64,000 nt of DNA from Udeniomyces pyricola (lineage: Eukaryota; Basidiomycota; Tremellomycetes; Cystofilobasidiales; Mrakiaceae), in assembly GCA_039545295.1 (NCBI GenBank), contig BCIK01000012.1, positions 248,001-312,000 of the forward strand, read 5' to 3'. The notes beneath the pieces are model-generated. The model had not been told where the DNA came from and searched no databases. It worked only from the letters and a program-made list of their open reading frames with translations. Shown piece by piece: positions 21,956 through 32,747 of this stretch (its first letter is position 1; the number at the start of each line of letters is the position of its first letter). A program made the translations under genes and the position numbers.

Positions 21956-24228
21956 TTAGAAAGCCAATCTCCTCGCGACTTTCCTATCCCCTTCATCGCC
22001 CTCGCCCTCGCCTGCCGCCTTGCGTTTCGTCCCGCCCTTGGCATTGGCACCTGTAGGGTTCACTGCTGCACCTTTCTGAGCCGGTTTGGTCTGCCCATCG
22101 AGTTCGGGAGCCATGATGCGAGCGACTTTGGCTTCTTGCGGTTGCTTGGGCAGGTGGGATGGATGGGTCGGATAAGGAGCAGTGTGGAAATATGGAGCTT
22201 CCAAAGCCTGGAGAAAAGAAAGATAGAGATGGAGGATAGGAGGAGACGATAGAGAATCGACGAAAATGATCCAGGGAAGATTGTATTATTAAAACAAAAA
22301 ATCTCTCGGCCGACGCGGAATGCGAAAGGAGGTGAGGAGAGAAGGAAAAGAGTTGGGAGTTTGATTTAGAACGAAATGTATGTCACTTACTTTGGCAGCT
22401 GACGACCTTTGAAGGGGATTGTAGGCGAGGAACGAGCGCAGAAGCTTGACGGCCTCGGGACTCGCGGCGGAAAAATGGAGATGCCAAGGTTGTTTAGGCA
22501 CGACCGGCATCGGAACGTAATCTGGAAGAGTAGTGTGATTCTGGGATTTGGAAAGGACGAGCACCGAGAAGGGAAAAGATGGAAGATGAAGAAACGACGG
22601 GAGTGTGGATATCGTTTAGTCGTACATCTTTTCTGAGTTGACGCACCGCTGAGGGTGATGATCGCTTTTGAAACGTTTGAGGAGGACGACTTACCGGCCA
22701 ATCCTCTTCCGTCGGACTACCCATGGCTTGCCAGATCTTTTTTATCTGCTCAAGATCCGTCTCGCCTGCGAGAAAGGGGACCCGAAGCATGAGCTCGGCG
22801 AAGATGCAGCCTATCGACCAGATGTCAACGGCTGAGGAGTAGGCTCGCGCGCCAAAAAGAAGCTCTGGAGGTCGGTACCACCTGGTTAGCGATGATAGGA
22901 TCGCGGTTGTTGATCAAGTTCGTTAGGACAGAAATTGCGTCAGGTTGTTCCAACAACGTCTCTTTTGATGCACGTGACGAGCGAGGTTGGAAGAGGTGAT
23001 CCCTTCTCACCTAGTGATGACTTGACACGTCATCTTGCCCGTTCCATCCGCAAACTCCCTTGCAAGACCGAAATCAGCAATCTTGAGGACGCCCGTCTCT
23101 GAGATCAGCAAGTTATTTGGTTTCAGATCCTGTGGTGAGAGCACGGTTCAAGAACATAATGGAGAATGGGATTGGGACAGGAACAAGAGACAAGGGTAAC
23201 AGATACAAGAAGTTGGAGGGTCGACGGGCAGCAAAGTGACGGTCGAGTAGAAGTGAAGCAGGTTGCGATGAAACGCTAACAATTCTCAGCCATGATCGTT
23301 ACATATGGCGCCTTCCTCGAAGAGCCGTCTATACGTCTGCAACGAACCAGCGCCTGCATATCAGAACGAGCCCAGAGGTAGGAAGCAAAGCAAACGCACC
23401 CGATGCAGAATCCCATTCCGATGACAAAACTCGACGCCTCGAAGAGTCATTTGCATCCAACTCTTGACATCTCCTGGTTGAAATAGCAAGGTCTTGTCAC
23501 GGATCAGATATTCCAGATCCGTCGTCAGAAACTCGAGGACTAGGTTAAGGTTGGTTTTGGAGGAGAAAACAGAGAGCAGCTGATCCATGGCGATTCAGTC
23601 GTGTAGCAGCCAGGACATCGGAGGGTTGACAGAATGACAGACGAAGAAAAAAAGAACGAGCATGATGTATGTTACGTTAGCGTCGTAGGATTTGTGATTG
23701 GTAATGAACAAGTCTGGTGCTTATGCTTTCCCAGACTGGCGATATGTGGTCGCACCTCGATGACGTTCTCATGCCGGATTTCTCTCAAAAACTTGATTTC
23801 ACGGATGGCTGACATATCAAGCCCGTCTTTAAACTGCCCGACCTTGATCTTCTTGATAGCGATCTCACGACCCGTCGCGAGCTCTTTCCCTGTACGACAT
23901 GGTAAAGAGGGAGGTCCCAAGGGGCAAGGTGGACAGGTAAGTAGACGTCGCCTGGAAACTCCGCTGCAACCAATTGAGCTCCAAGCATGATGGATGAACC
24001 TCGGTAACTGAAAGATGTCGCAAACAACACAAATGAGCATCAGCGTTGCATGTCCTGACTAACGACGGACGCTTGAGTGACCATGATGAAAGATGAGGAG
24101 GGGGGGTTGAACTCGACGAGCCAAGACAGAGCGACAAACACAGTGGCGTAAGTTCCCTCTCCGACTTTGGCCTCCTTGGACCAGCGGCGAGATGCAGCCT
24201 TGTTGGCTTTAAGCGCGCTGTCGGCCAT
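21956..24228 (-). CDS. KIN28: cyclin-dependent kinase 7 / Kin28, TFIIH kinase
   Basis: CDK7/Kin28 is the kinase of TFIIH; it phosphorylates the RNA polymerase II C-terminal domain and can activate other CDKs. Eight exons, in transcription order, are 24228-24140, 24007-24000, 23889-23756, 23579-23400, 23129-23011, 22881-22695, 22540-22391 and 22207-21956. They total 1119 bases and 372 residues. Seen are the glycine loop GEGTYATVY, catalytic lysine [10 protein letters not shown], the cyclin helix [13 protein letters not shown] (PSTAIRE position), [13 protein letters not shown] in [11 protein letters not shown], the activation loop, [11 protein letters not shown] and the CDK7-like [14 protein letters not shown] with SPTEEDWP. 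The C-terminal tail is basic ([12 protein letters not shown], then RKVARRLAF). Exon 2 has only 8 bases. An upstream in-frame ATG (24339) lacks kinase similarity; the one at 24228 fits known N-termini. Confidence 0.96.
24000..24007 (-). other. KIN28: 8-base microexon (TTACCGAG) of the CDK7 gene
   Basis: It lies between acceptor CTTTCAG and donor GTTCAT. Together with the flanking exons it codes ATVYRGKE, exactly the valine-rich strand after the glycine loop. Without it the frames of exons 1 and 3 do not match. Confidence 0.85.
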
Positions 24229-24852
24229 GTGGAGAGCAGGGCTAGGCGTGCAGTACGTTGAGTGGACGGCGTTGGGGACGGTTGACGCGTAACTGCACGG
24301 ACTGTGAACGGTTGACGGTCGTCGCCGTAAAGGCGTCAACGGACTTTCCCAAGTCGCTTCGTTCTTGGGTTAGCTCGAACCACCGCCCATCATCGAATCA
24401 TTAATCATCCCCCATCGCATCAGCTAGCTTCTGTCAGGCTCGACAACTTGCTACCACTTATGCTCATCAACACGGATCAAATCTACGGCGACATTGATGG
24501 ACAAGAAGTTCCATCCCGTCGACACTCCGCTCAACATAGCGAGATTGCTCCAAGCGACGAGGTGGATGATGGTCCCAGCAAGGCTCGAGGCTGTCCCGCT
24601 CATCTGACCCGGTGCTGGTTAACGGGAAAATTGTTGAGGTTCCTTTCTACCACCAGCTACTTACTCTGTATTCCTCGTAGACCACTTTTCCCTGCATTGG
24701 TCAATGTGTGGTACCCGTGCCACATCAACACGAGAACTTTCCTTTCTTTCTCACGTTTTCTTCGGGCTTCTCTTCACCTCTTACAAAGTTGTGCCTCTTG
24801 CTCATCCGTCTTCTGTCTCTTCACCTTGATCTGTACTAATCTTGATCTTCAG
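24229..24852. other. upstream region of CDK7 with weak ORFs
   Basis: The first part is the CDK7 promoter. From 24448 (+) there is a 172-codon ORF starting MLPLMLINTDQIYG, and in another frame at 24497 one starting MDKKFHPVDTPLNI. Either could be the first exon of the OrsD-like gene just downstream, but I found no clearly matching donor. Confidence 0.35.
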
Positions 24853-25191
24853 CCACGCCAACACAGAAAGGGTACGGTATCCGGATCAACGCTAGCGCCG
24901 GTATCATCATTTGCCAATGTCATAACGGGCTTCTCCCTGACCTCGAAAAGGTCCGCAGGCACCTGAGAGCATGCTTCCGATTCGCCATGAGCGATGTTGA
25001 GCTAGACGCCGTTATGAGCACAATCATGACCTTCTTCGACACTGTTCCTATACCCACCGCGGAAAGCGTCTACCTGACCCCAAATATCGCGACATCTTCC
25101 CCACCACCTGCTCTTCCATTAATCGAAGGCCTACCCGTCACAACAGGCCTGATCTGCTTGAGATGCGGCACCGGTCATACAAGCGTCGTAT
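24853..25191 (+). pseudogene. OrsD-like (DUF3505) zinc-finger fragment
   Basis: After a good acceptor (TTCAG at 24848-24852) one frame reads GYGIRINASAGIIICQCHN, then GLLPDLEKVRRHLRACF, and later LPLIEGLPVTTGLICLRC before a stop at 25189-25191. In fungal OrsD/DUF3505 domains I know a first finger C..C....LL...V..HL...H, a spacer, and then IEGLPV..G..C..C starting a second finger. Both halves are recognisable. The first finger has Cys where the last His is usual, and the second is cut short by the stop. A second open frame (25163-25423) continues beyond it. This looks like a decayed or frameshifted copy; an unrecognised intron around 25180 is the alternative. The function of the family is not established. 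Confidence 0.45.
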
Positions 25192-25604
25192 AGCTGAAGA
25201 GTATCTAGGAGAGGATCCGACACCATCACCGAATATTTCACAAGAAGTTAGAACCAATGTTTTCCGAATCTGTTGCACTCCAAAAAGTTTCCACCACCCA
25301 ATGGATGCGAGTCGATGCCCCCTCAAGAATCCTGAGCTGCTGACCGATGGACGATCCATGCCTGTCGCCAAGTTCGAGACCGTGACTACGAAGCCCAAGA
25401 CGCGCAAAGCGACCGATGCCTGAATTGGACGACAGAAGTCAGTCTCAGTTTGAGCGCGATACATCCGTCTCCATCGTCGAGCGTTGACTAGCACGTGTCT
25501 CATCTCAGGCACCTCTTTCGATTCCAAATTCTTCATTTTTTTCTGTAGATCCCAAGCGTTCCCATAAGCAGGGCATCAACCTGAACTAGTCGGCGGGGCC
25601 ACTG

Positions 25605-25994
25605 ATGAAGAGGAGTTTCTCGCGTTCCGGCTCTGGGTCATTCTCATCGTATAGCCCTACCTCCCCTATCGCCGCCATCCCATCCTCCACGACTCGACAG
25701 CGGCCGAAAACTTTCACCTGCGAGACGTCCGGTAGTGGGTCTGTGGAGAGACGTACAAAGATCCTCGAGACGACGCCGTTGGAAGCGTGGTTGAAAGACA
25801 TTGGGGACGACGACCTTACTGGACCGAGGCACTGGAAGAGGCTGTATGCGATGCTGACAAGGGAGAATATATGCGATACAGAGGACAACGTGCTGGTTGG
25901 GTTCGAGTTGCTGATGGCTGTGGATGACATGAAGACGGGCACGGCGGCTTGGTTACTGAGTAAGACAAAGGAGAGGCGGATGGAAGCGGTCTGA
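25605..25994 (+). CDS. hypothetical protein
   Basis: This is an open frame of 129 codons starting MKRSFSRSGSGSF. The second half has balanced composition (TPLEAWLKDIGDDDLTG, then YAMLTRENICDTEDNVLVGF and KTGTAAWLLSKTKERRM), which argues for real or recently lost coding sequence. The opposite strand also has a long ORF, but it is hydrophobic/serine-biased like many shadows. I do not recognise it. It could be a separate small gene or a downstream exon of the OrsD-like remnant. Confidence 0.4.
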   Translation: MKRSFSRSGSGSFSSYSPTSPIAAIPSSTTRQRPKTFTCETSGSGSVERRTKILETTPLEAWLKDIGDDDLTGPRHWKRLYAMLTRENICDTEDNVLVGFELLMAVDDMKTGTAAWLLSKTKERRMEAV

Positions 25995-26513
25995 CAGAGT
26001 ATCAGGATCGTATACCTGAGGGTCAAAGATGACATGGGCGTTAGACGTTAGGAACATGCGAAGGGGATGGGTCATCATGATTTGACGCTGGGTTTCCTCG
26101 AAATGATGGCCTCTTCTGATCTGAGATGCTGGATGTACTGGCAAGTACTGGCATAATCTTAATTGGGTCTGTGCTTCCCGTTTCTATATTCACATCTGCG
26201 CATGGGATGCGCGAACATTGCAGCTTATCTACTTGCATGACCACGAGTGATTGGATGATCCGGCAAAAGTGCATGCGCGGCAGGAAAGTTAAAAACGATG
26301 GGCATTTCGATTCCTGCTTGTTGCCCTTAGTTGCCCGCTATGAGTAATTCAGTGATGACTTGAGCTTAGCCAAGCTTAGCTGCTTATAATTGAGAGCTCG
26401 CTCGAGCCTTCCGGTTAAGCTGACGCCGGCCGGTCAACGGCGAATCGTTCAGACACCCCACCATCACCCTCACCTTTCGCATCTCGGACTTGATCTCCAT
26501 CCATCGCCCCCTC
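25995..26513. other. intergenic, promoter side of PEX16
   Basis: No gene is supported here. The last 100 bases before the PEX16 start are rich in C and A. Confidence 0.5.
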
Positions 26514-28661
26514 ATGTCGCCCCGCAATTCCTTTTCCTCGACATACTGCTCGGCCCCTTCGACTCAACCGGTCACCACCCCTTCAGCTCCTGTCCAATCC
26601 CCTTCGGCTTACGCCCGCTTCCTTGTCGAGCACGGTCCCGCGCTCGGCCAGATCGAGAGCGGGGTGAGGAGCGCGACGTGGCTCCTGCCTGGGCGGTTCG
26701 AGGGTGCCGAAGTCATTAGTGAAGGTGGTGAGTGCTGCTGCCTAAGTGGGATCAAACAACGATAGCGCATATGCTTTCGATAGAGATCATATGTGAGGGT
26801 GCATCGACTGAGCGGGGGAAGGGACTAAGCAGACACGCCAGACGTCGAGCAGATTGCAGTGTCTCGAGTACATGCACAACCTGTTCATCCATGATGCTTC
26901 AACTCAAGAAGCCTAAAGAAACTGTCTATTCACTACGGGCCGGTTTGCTCCTGGTAGCAATCCAGATCAGGCGGATCGGTCTGTGAGACCCGAACCCCCC
27001 CCCCCCCCCCGGCTGTTCTGCACAGTACTCGTTTGAACCTTCTTCGAGTACTTGAATCACCTTTGCAACGTTTCTCTCTCGCGACTGTTTATCGACACTC
27101 GCAAATACGAGACTTATCCTGACAGTCCATGCCATATCAGGCCACTGAAGCTGACGCGCTCTTTATGTCTTCTATTCCTCGCTTGTGTCACACTCCCCTC
27201 TTCCCCTTTCCTCTCTACCTAGTTCACTCTCTCTTGTCCCTGTTCTCAACCCTCAACCATACACTTCTCTCCTCCTCGCCTCTCACCCGTGTCTTCCTGC
27301 CTTCGCCACTCCCCACAACCCCACACGACCGGTTCGCTCGTGCCTGGTCACGTAGATCGGCCGTCTACCGCTGGGCAAGCCGGTTCCTTGTAGCGCTCGG
27401 CTATGTCCAGCTCTTGGGCGAGATGGTCGCTCTGCGAGGTGGGGTACTTTCTCGGGGCACAGGAGGAGCAGAGGGAAGGAAGAGAAGAGGGAGGTGGTTA
27501 GTTGGGGTAGAGAGTGCCAAGTGAGTCGTCTGTCTCGGGTTGCGATGTTCAGGGAAAAGGTCAACTCGTTGCCCACGAAAAATCCATGTTTCCCTTCTGG
27601 TATATGTTGCTAACTTACGGATTTCAGAACCTTGCTTCGTCTGCTTCTCTTGCTTCTCACCCGACGTCCCGTCTTGACGCCCCCAACGCCGACGCCTCAG
27701 GCTCTCGACTTATCTCTTCTCTCCTCGGCCACTTCTACACCCGCCTCGAATTCGACGTCTCAGGCAACAACCATGACCGATCCACGTCCTCCCGCTGTGA
27801 CAGCGACATTCTCTGTGCGCGAGGTTCAAGCGGGCAACGACGTCGGAAATGGAGTCGACCCTATCAAATCCATTCTGTTGCCCAAGACCCTCTACCTCGG
27901 AAGCTCAACTGGCGGGCGAGAGTTGGTCAAGCCTTTGTTGAGTAGCGGCAAGGTTCTTGGTGAGGTACTCTATGCGGCAAGAGGATTGATCTATGGTAAG
28001 TTTTTTTTTTTGAGATGCTCGACATGGCTTAGCTCACTGTGTCACTCTCAAGATGCTAACAACGTGAATGGTTTTATTCTGATCGGTCCAAAAGTCGTAT
28101 TGTTGCGAGCGCTTTCGTCTGCTTCACCTCTTCCGGTTCTCATCTCCTTCATCGTACGCATCTACAACCATTTTTCTTGATTGTGCTTGATGGCGATCGA
28201 CTATCCCCGAGCGTTATGACGGCTGACCTGACCTCGAACATGTCCTAACCCTCCAATCTATCCATATAGTCCTCCCTCCTCTCGCGCCACCTTCTCCGAC
28301 CTCACCCGTCATCCCCCTCGACTCCACTGGAGAAGCAAGAGCGAGCCGTCCGCGAACGCAATCTGCTCGTCTATCTGTTCCGTGGCTTTGTTTGGGACCG
28401 AATCACACGACCCACGATGGAGACGGTCGTTCGAGGCATTGGAAGAGTTCCGCTTGTTGGTGTACTGGGAGGGGTTATCGGGGACTATATCCCGTTGGTT
28501 GAGGACTATTATTGTAAGTCTTCGCGTTTAAGCAAAAGGCAAACAGGGAAACGGGGGAAAAGACGGGAAGGAATCTGGTATATCAATTTTGAATGGAAGA
28601 CACGAAACTGATTTCTTGCATACTGTCGTCGTGCTTATCAACAGATTACACTGCCGATTGA
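26514..28661 (+). CDS. PEX16: peroxin Pex16, peroxisomal membrane biogenesis
   Basis: Pex16 is an integral membrane peroxin that recruits peroxisomal membrane proteins with Pex3 and Pex19. Six exons (26514-26727, 27151-27520, 27628-27995, 28095-28153, 28270-28513, 28645-28661) sum to 1272 bases and 423 residues. The N-terminus has the family signature YARFLVEHGPALGQIESGVR followed by LLPGRFEGAEVISEG. Next come the hydrophobic AVYRWASRFLVALGYVQLLG segment, the loop with LLPKTLYLGSSTGG and GKVLGEVLYAARGLIY, and the conserved C-terminal part RNLLVYLFRGFVWDRITRP then IPLVEDYYYTAD. Exon 1 could start at an in-frame ATG at 26490. The first intron uses the consensus donor at 26728 and joins EG to ADALFMSS. 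The final exon is only 17 bases. Intron 1 contains a C16 run (26995-27010). Confidence 0.93.
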
Positions 28662-29042
28662 TTTCGTGTGGCTTCAGTGGCTGTAGATCTCGTGGGAATG
28701 TCTACAGGCGGTGCCGAGCTCGGGAGTTGGGAAGGGAGGAGTTTAAGGGGTCCGACTCGGAACGCCTAATGCTTATTTGGCTCGTTAGCGCTGTAGTGGG
28801 TGTTGTATTTGGAAGCGAACCAAGATGAAGATGTACTCAATTAGTAACGAGTCTTGCGGCGACAGTGCACAGGTAGATTGTGTGATGACTGATGGGTGAT
28901 GGGCAGACGATACCGTCCGTAGCTCTGGACGATCGGCGCTGGCCGAAACTTGCCCACGTTGACCCCCTCATGAACCAATGCCGACAGATCATGTCCCAGC
29001 GTGCATCCTGCATGTCCTCTCCTCCATCCATCATCCATCACC
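28662..29042. other. intergenic, no gene seen
   Basis: This spacer lies between PEX16 and the carboxypeptidase gene, both on the plus strand. The last 100 bases before the start are CCATC-rich. No other feature is supported. Confidence 0.5.
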
Positions 29043-32000
29043 ATGCGTCCCCCCATCGTTTCCCTCTTGTTCTTCAATCTTCCTCTCCTCATCCTCGCAG
29101 ACCAGCTCCGATTCTCTTCCCCATCCACTCCTGCCTCCTACTACAACGGGCCCGCCGACCTGAGCGCCGGCCGATCAGCGAGCCGGCATGTCGTCGACGC
29201 TCAAAGTTCTAATCTCCGTCTTGCCGACATTGGACCGTCTTTGGCGACTGCAGCTCGTGCGTCGACTATGAACGATGATGCGAAAGCCAATGATGATGAT
29301 GCGACCGACGAGTTCGTCACGCTCCAGCATCAGGGATTTAAGGGTCATTCAGTGAGGATCAAGGAGACTACTGGTTGGTGCGATCCAGACGTAAAGTGAG
29401 TGCATCATGATATCACCTCATGTCTCTTTTTACTTTCGTCTATTGGCTGGCTCTTACATCTAGATGGTCTCAAAATGGTCTCATAGTCCCCCTCGGCTAC
29501 GAATGTTGATGCGATTGCTTGAATTTTCACGTAGATCGTATACAGGATACTTGGATGTCGGCTACGGCCGCGACCTCTTCTTTTACTTTTTCGAATCTCG
29601 ATCGGATCCTGCTAATGACGACGTCAGTAAAAAAAAAAGCCATGTCTTTTCATCCGTCGCGTACGAAAACCCAGCGAGTGCCCATCGTCCTTCAACGAAG
29701 CCTGACATTCGTTCAATCCATACAAACTATCTTGACGTGGTTGGTTGGGCGTCTGCGCTGGGTTTTATTTTTATTTTTATTTCATTTTTCTTTTCAGGTC
29801 GTGATGTGGATCAACGGCGGACCAGGGTGCTCCTCAAGCATGGGTCTCTTCATGGAACTCGGCCCGTGCTCAGTGGTCCAAGGCGAGGGTCCAGGAAACC
29901 TGACGACCAAAGTCAACCCGTATGCGTGGAATGAAAAGGCAAACGTATTCTTCTTGGATGAGCCAATCGGAGGTAAGGCACAAGTCGTCTCTGATTTTTG
30001 TTTATATATTCATCTGTTGAGATTTATCTCACCTCTTGCTTGGATGCCCAACGTCGTCCGTCAGTCATTTCAAATAGGAGCTTGAACTAACGGCTGATCC
30101 TCCATTTTCTGTCATTTGCACTCCCCCTCGTCCTCGTTCACATCTGGTTGGACGACTATACATATTAGTTGGGTTCTCCTACAGTGAGCACGGCCAATCT
30201 GTTAGCACGACGGAGCAAGCCGCCCTCGACATCCAAGCCTTCATCGCCATCTTCTTTGAGACCTTCAAGGAGTTCAAAGGAAGGAAGCTTCACCTCTCTG
30301 GAGAATCTTACGGTGGAAGGTAAGATACGAGACCAGGATCATGTCTCTTTTTCTTCTTCTTTGTTTTTCGTTGTTGCCATTCCCTCTGCTGATATCACCT
30401 TGTCTACTATTGCTTCGGCGGAGAATAGGTACCTCCCTGTCTTTGCCGCTTCAGTCCTCGACGGTAATCAAGCCCTCGTCAAAGCTGGTGGGACGGCCAT
30501 CAACCTCGCTTCCGTCATCATCGGCAACGGCGTGGGCGATGCCTACTCCCTCTTCCGAGGCTTCTTTCGTCATACCTGCGCGACTCCATCCTCGAAACTT
30601 CCAAGTCCCGTCCTTTCGGTCGGTCAATGCCAGGCTATGGCTCAGGTTCTACCGAGGTTCGTTTTTGGGAAATTATTGTGGCTTCTTTCGGATGTGAGAA
30701 TTGCATGTACTCGAGATGCAGTCATTGATCAAGACTCCTTTCTCTCTCTCTCTCTCTCTTGATTGTGTTTGGTTCTTAATCTTATTGGCATTCAACCATC
30801 TGCCGATTGACCTTCACGATCAATCAGGTGTGAAAAGATGTTGAAGACGTCTTGCTTGGACCGCTTTGATGCCGTCGAATGCGAGTTGAGCATGGCGTTT
30901 TGCGATGCCCAAATCAGAGGCCCATTCCATACGGCTAACTTGAACGTACGTCAGATCACGTCCATGGATAGTGGATGAGATACTCTCAGGCACGAGCAGC
31001 TTTGGATGGCAAGGCTAGAGACCTCTTCAGGCGGACGTATGGATATCATGCATCCATTGGATAGAGGATGGCACATTTTCGGATGATTGAATTTCGCTTT
31101 CATTTTTCTTCACTTCTTTGGTTTACTCCCTTCCACACTTCCACTTCTTCTCGACGGTTCTCTTTCCGATCCCTCTTCTCTACATTCCACCCTTCCTCCA
31201 TCCGATTTTCTCAGCCATACGACATGTCCAAACCCTGTTCGCCCGATGAACTCTCCCAACACCTCTGCTACCCCGAAACCTCCCGGATCGGTTCCTACCT
31301 TGACCTTCCTCACGTCCGTCATCACCTCGGTATCTCCCCTACGCTCTCGCACACCAACTTTACGTCGTGCTCTGCGAATGTCGGGATGGCGTTCCGTCGA
31401 TCGCTCGATCGGACCGGTCAGACTTGGCATTACGTTGCGGCCCTCCTCGAGCATGGGGTCGACGTCTTGTTGTACTACGGTCGATATGATTTCCAGTGTA
31501 ATCTGAGCGGTGCAGAGGAGTGGGTGGGTAAGTTGGCATGGTCGAGGAAGGAAGCGTTCGAGCGGGAGAAGAAGAGGAGTTGGGTCAATGCTAAAGGAGA
31601 GGAAGCAGGTCAAGTCCAAGCTGGGGGTGGTCTAACATGTGAGTTACTTTCTTGACGGGTTTAGAAAGACTGGATGTGGATTCGTGTCGGAATCGATACC
31701 TAGATACAAAACCGTCTTGAGTGTTTGACGTCATTGCTGTGGAGATAGAGATCTCTTGGGGTCTGATAAATACGCACCGAAAGGGTGGTCGGTCGTAACC
31801 TGAATGGGTACGGTTCACGCTACTATCATGATGACTGACCATTTCGACGTCCTGTACGATGCTCTTGTCGGTTTCCATCTTTTTACAGTCATGTCGGTTG
31901 ACGGAGCAGGTCATATGGTTCCTATGGAGTAAGTCATCACCAACCCGAAATTCTATCTTATCCTATCCTATCCTACCGACAACAAAAAAACCTCAAAAAC

Positions 32001-32282
32001 CAAACTCCTCTTGAATTCACGTTTCAAATCCAACCCCCCCCCCCCCTCCTTCCTTCCTAATCCCTCTCATTCGATTCCGATGAAGCCGACCTCAGCTAGA
32101 TTATTCTTACCGCACGCATACCATCCAAGACGTCCATCGCAGAAAAGTCCTACTAATAACCATATTTTTTTTTCTTCTTCTTCTTCTCTTCCTCTGCCGA
32201 TATTTATCATAAAAACAAATACAGCAAGCCCCAGGAAGCTCTTCAGATGTTCAACCGATGGCTGGCTCGTGAAGCCATGTAA
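29043..32282 (+). CDS. serine carboxypeptidase (peptidase S10, carboxypeptidase Y type)
   Basis: This protease removes C-terminal residues from peptides; fungal members act in the vacuole or are secreted. Nine exons (29043-29395, 29535-29622, 29798-29972, 30169-30319, 30429-30656, 30828-30945, 31215-31638, 31889-31928, 32225-32282) sum to 1635 bases and 544 residues. It starts with a signal peptide MRPPIVSLLFFNLPLLILA and a propeptide-like segment. SYTGYLDV, WINGGPGCSS (oxyanion hole), NVFFLDEPIGVGFSYSE, and the nucleophile motif HLSGESYGGRYLP are all intact. The catalytic Asp lies in LLYYGRYDFQCN and the His in DGAGHMVPMDKPQ. There is no transmembrane segment after the catalytic His, so it is unlike Kex1. 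Exon 5 ends at a GTTCGT donor (30657). Vacuolar or secreted destination cannot be decided from sequence. Confidence 0.96.
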
Positions 32283-32747
32283 AAAAAAAAAAGCTCAAAA
32301 ACCAAAATGGGCCTTTTTTTTTTTGGTCTTAATGATGATGATGATGAATGGCGGGGGTCGCCGCTCCCAAATGACGTGGGGGGAAATATGAGATGATGCC
32401 CCCCGGTTTGCTTCGACCTGAACGTGAGATGCGATATGGCATCCATCATGCTTGATGCCCCNCCCCCCCCCCNCCCCCCCCCCAAATGGGCCTTGCTTTT
32501 TTCTTAGAAGCGGTTTTACTCTTTGGGAAAGAAAGACATCGTCGGCCGAGTTTGAGCTGCTGGCTGACTGTTGAGTGAGCGCTAGCTAGAATCAAACGTG
32601 CTTCCTCACAGACTACGAGAAAAAATAACAAAAAAAAAAAACCCCCATGAAATACAAATGTTTTATCATAAACCCTTTCAACTAGAAGGACTCATCAGAT
32701 CCTTCGATCTCTTCACTTCCCACCTCCTCCTCTTGCAATACTAACAA
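32283..32747. other. convergent spacer with homopolymers and ambiguous bases
   Basis: This is the 3' flank of both the carboxypeptidase and COG5. It has an A-run just after the stop, T10 near 32316, an ATG-repeat and a C-run at 32458-32483 interrupted by two N positions (32462, 32473). Confidence 0.6.

Noticed and set aside
25586..26035. 149-codon minus-strand ORF
   Set aside because: It is antisense to the plus-strand ORF at 25605, which has the more protein-like second half; the minus ORF looks like a shadow.
27129..27524. Start of PEX16 exon at ATG 27129
   Set aside because: The ATG lies upstream of the splice acceptor (27150) in intron 1; the protein frame is entered by splicing from 26727.
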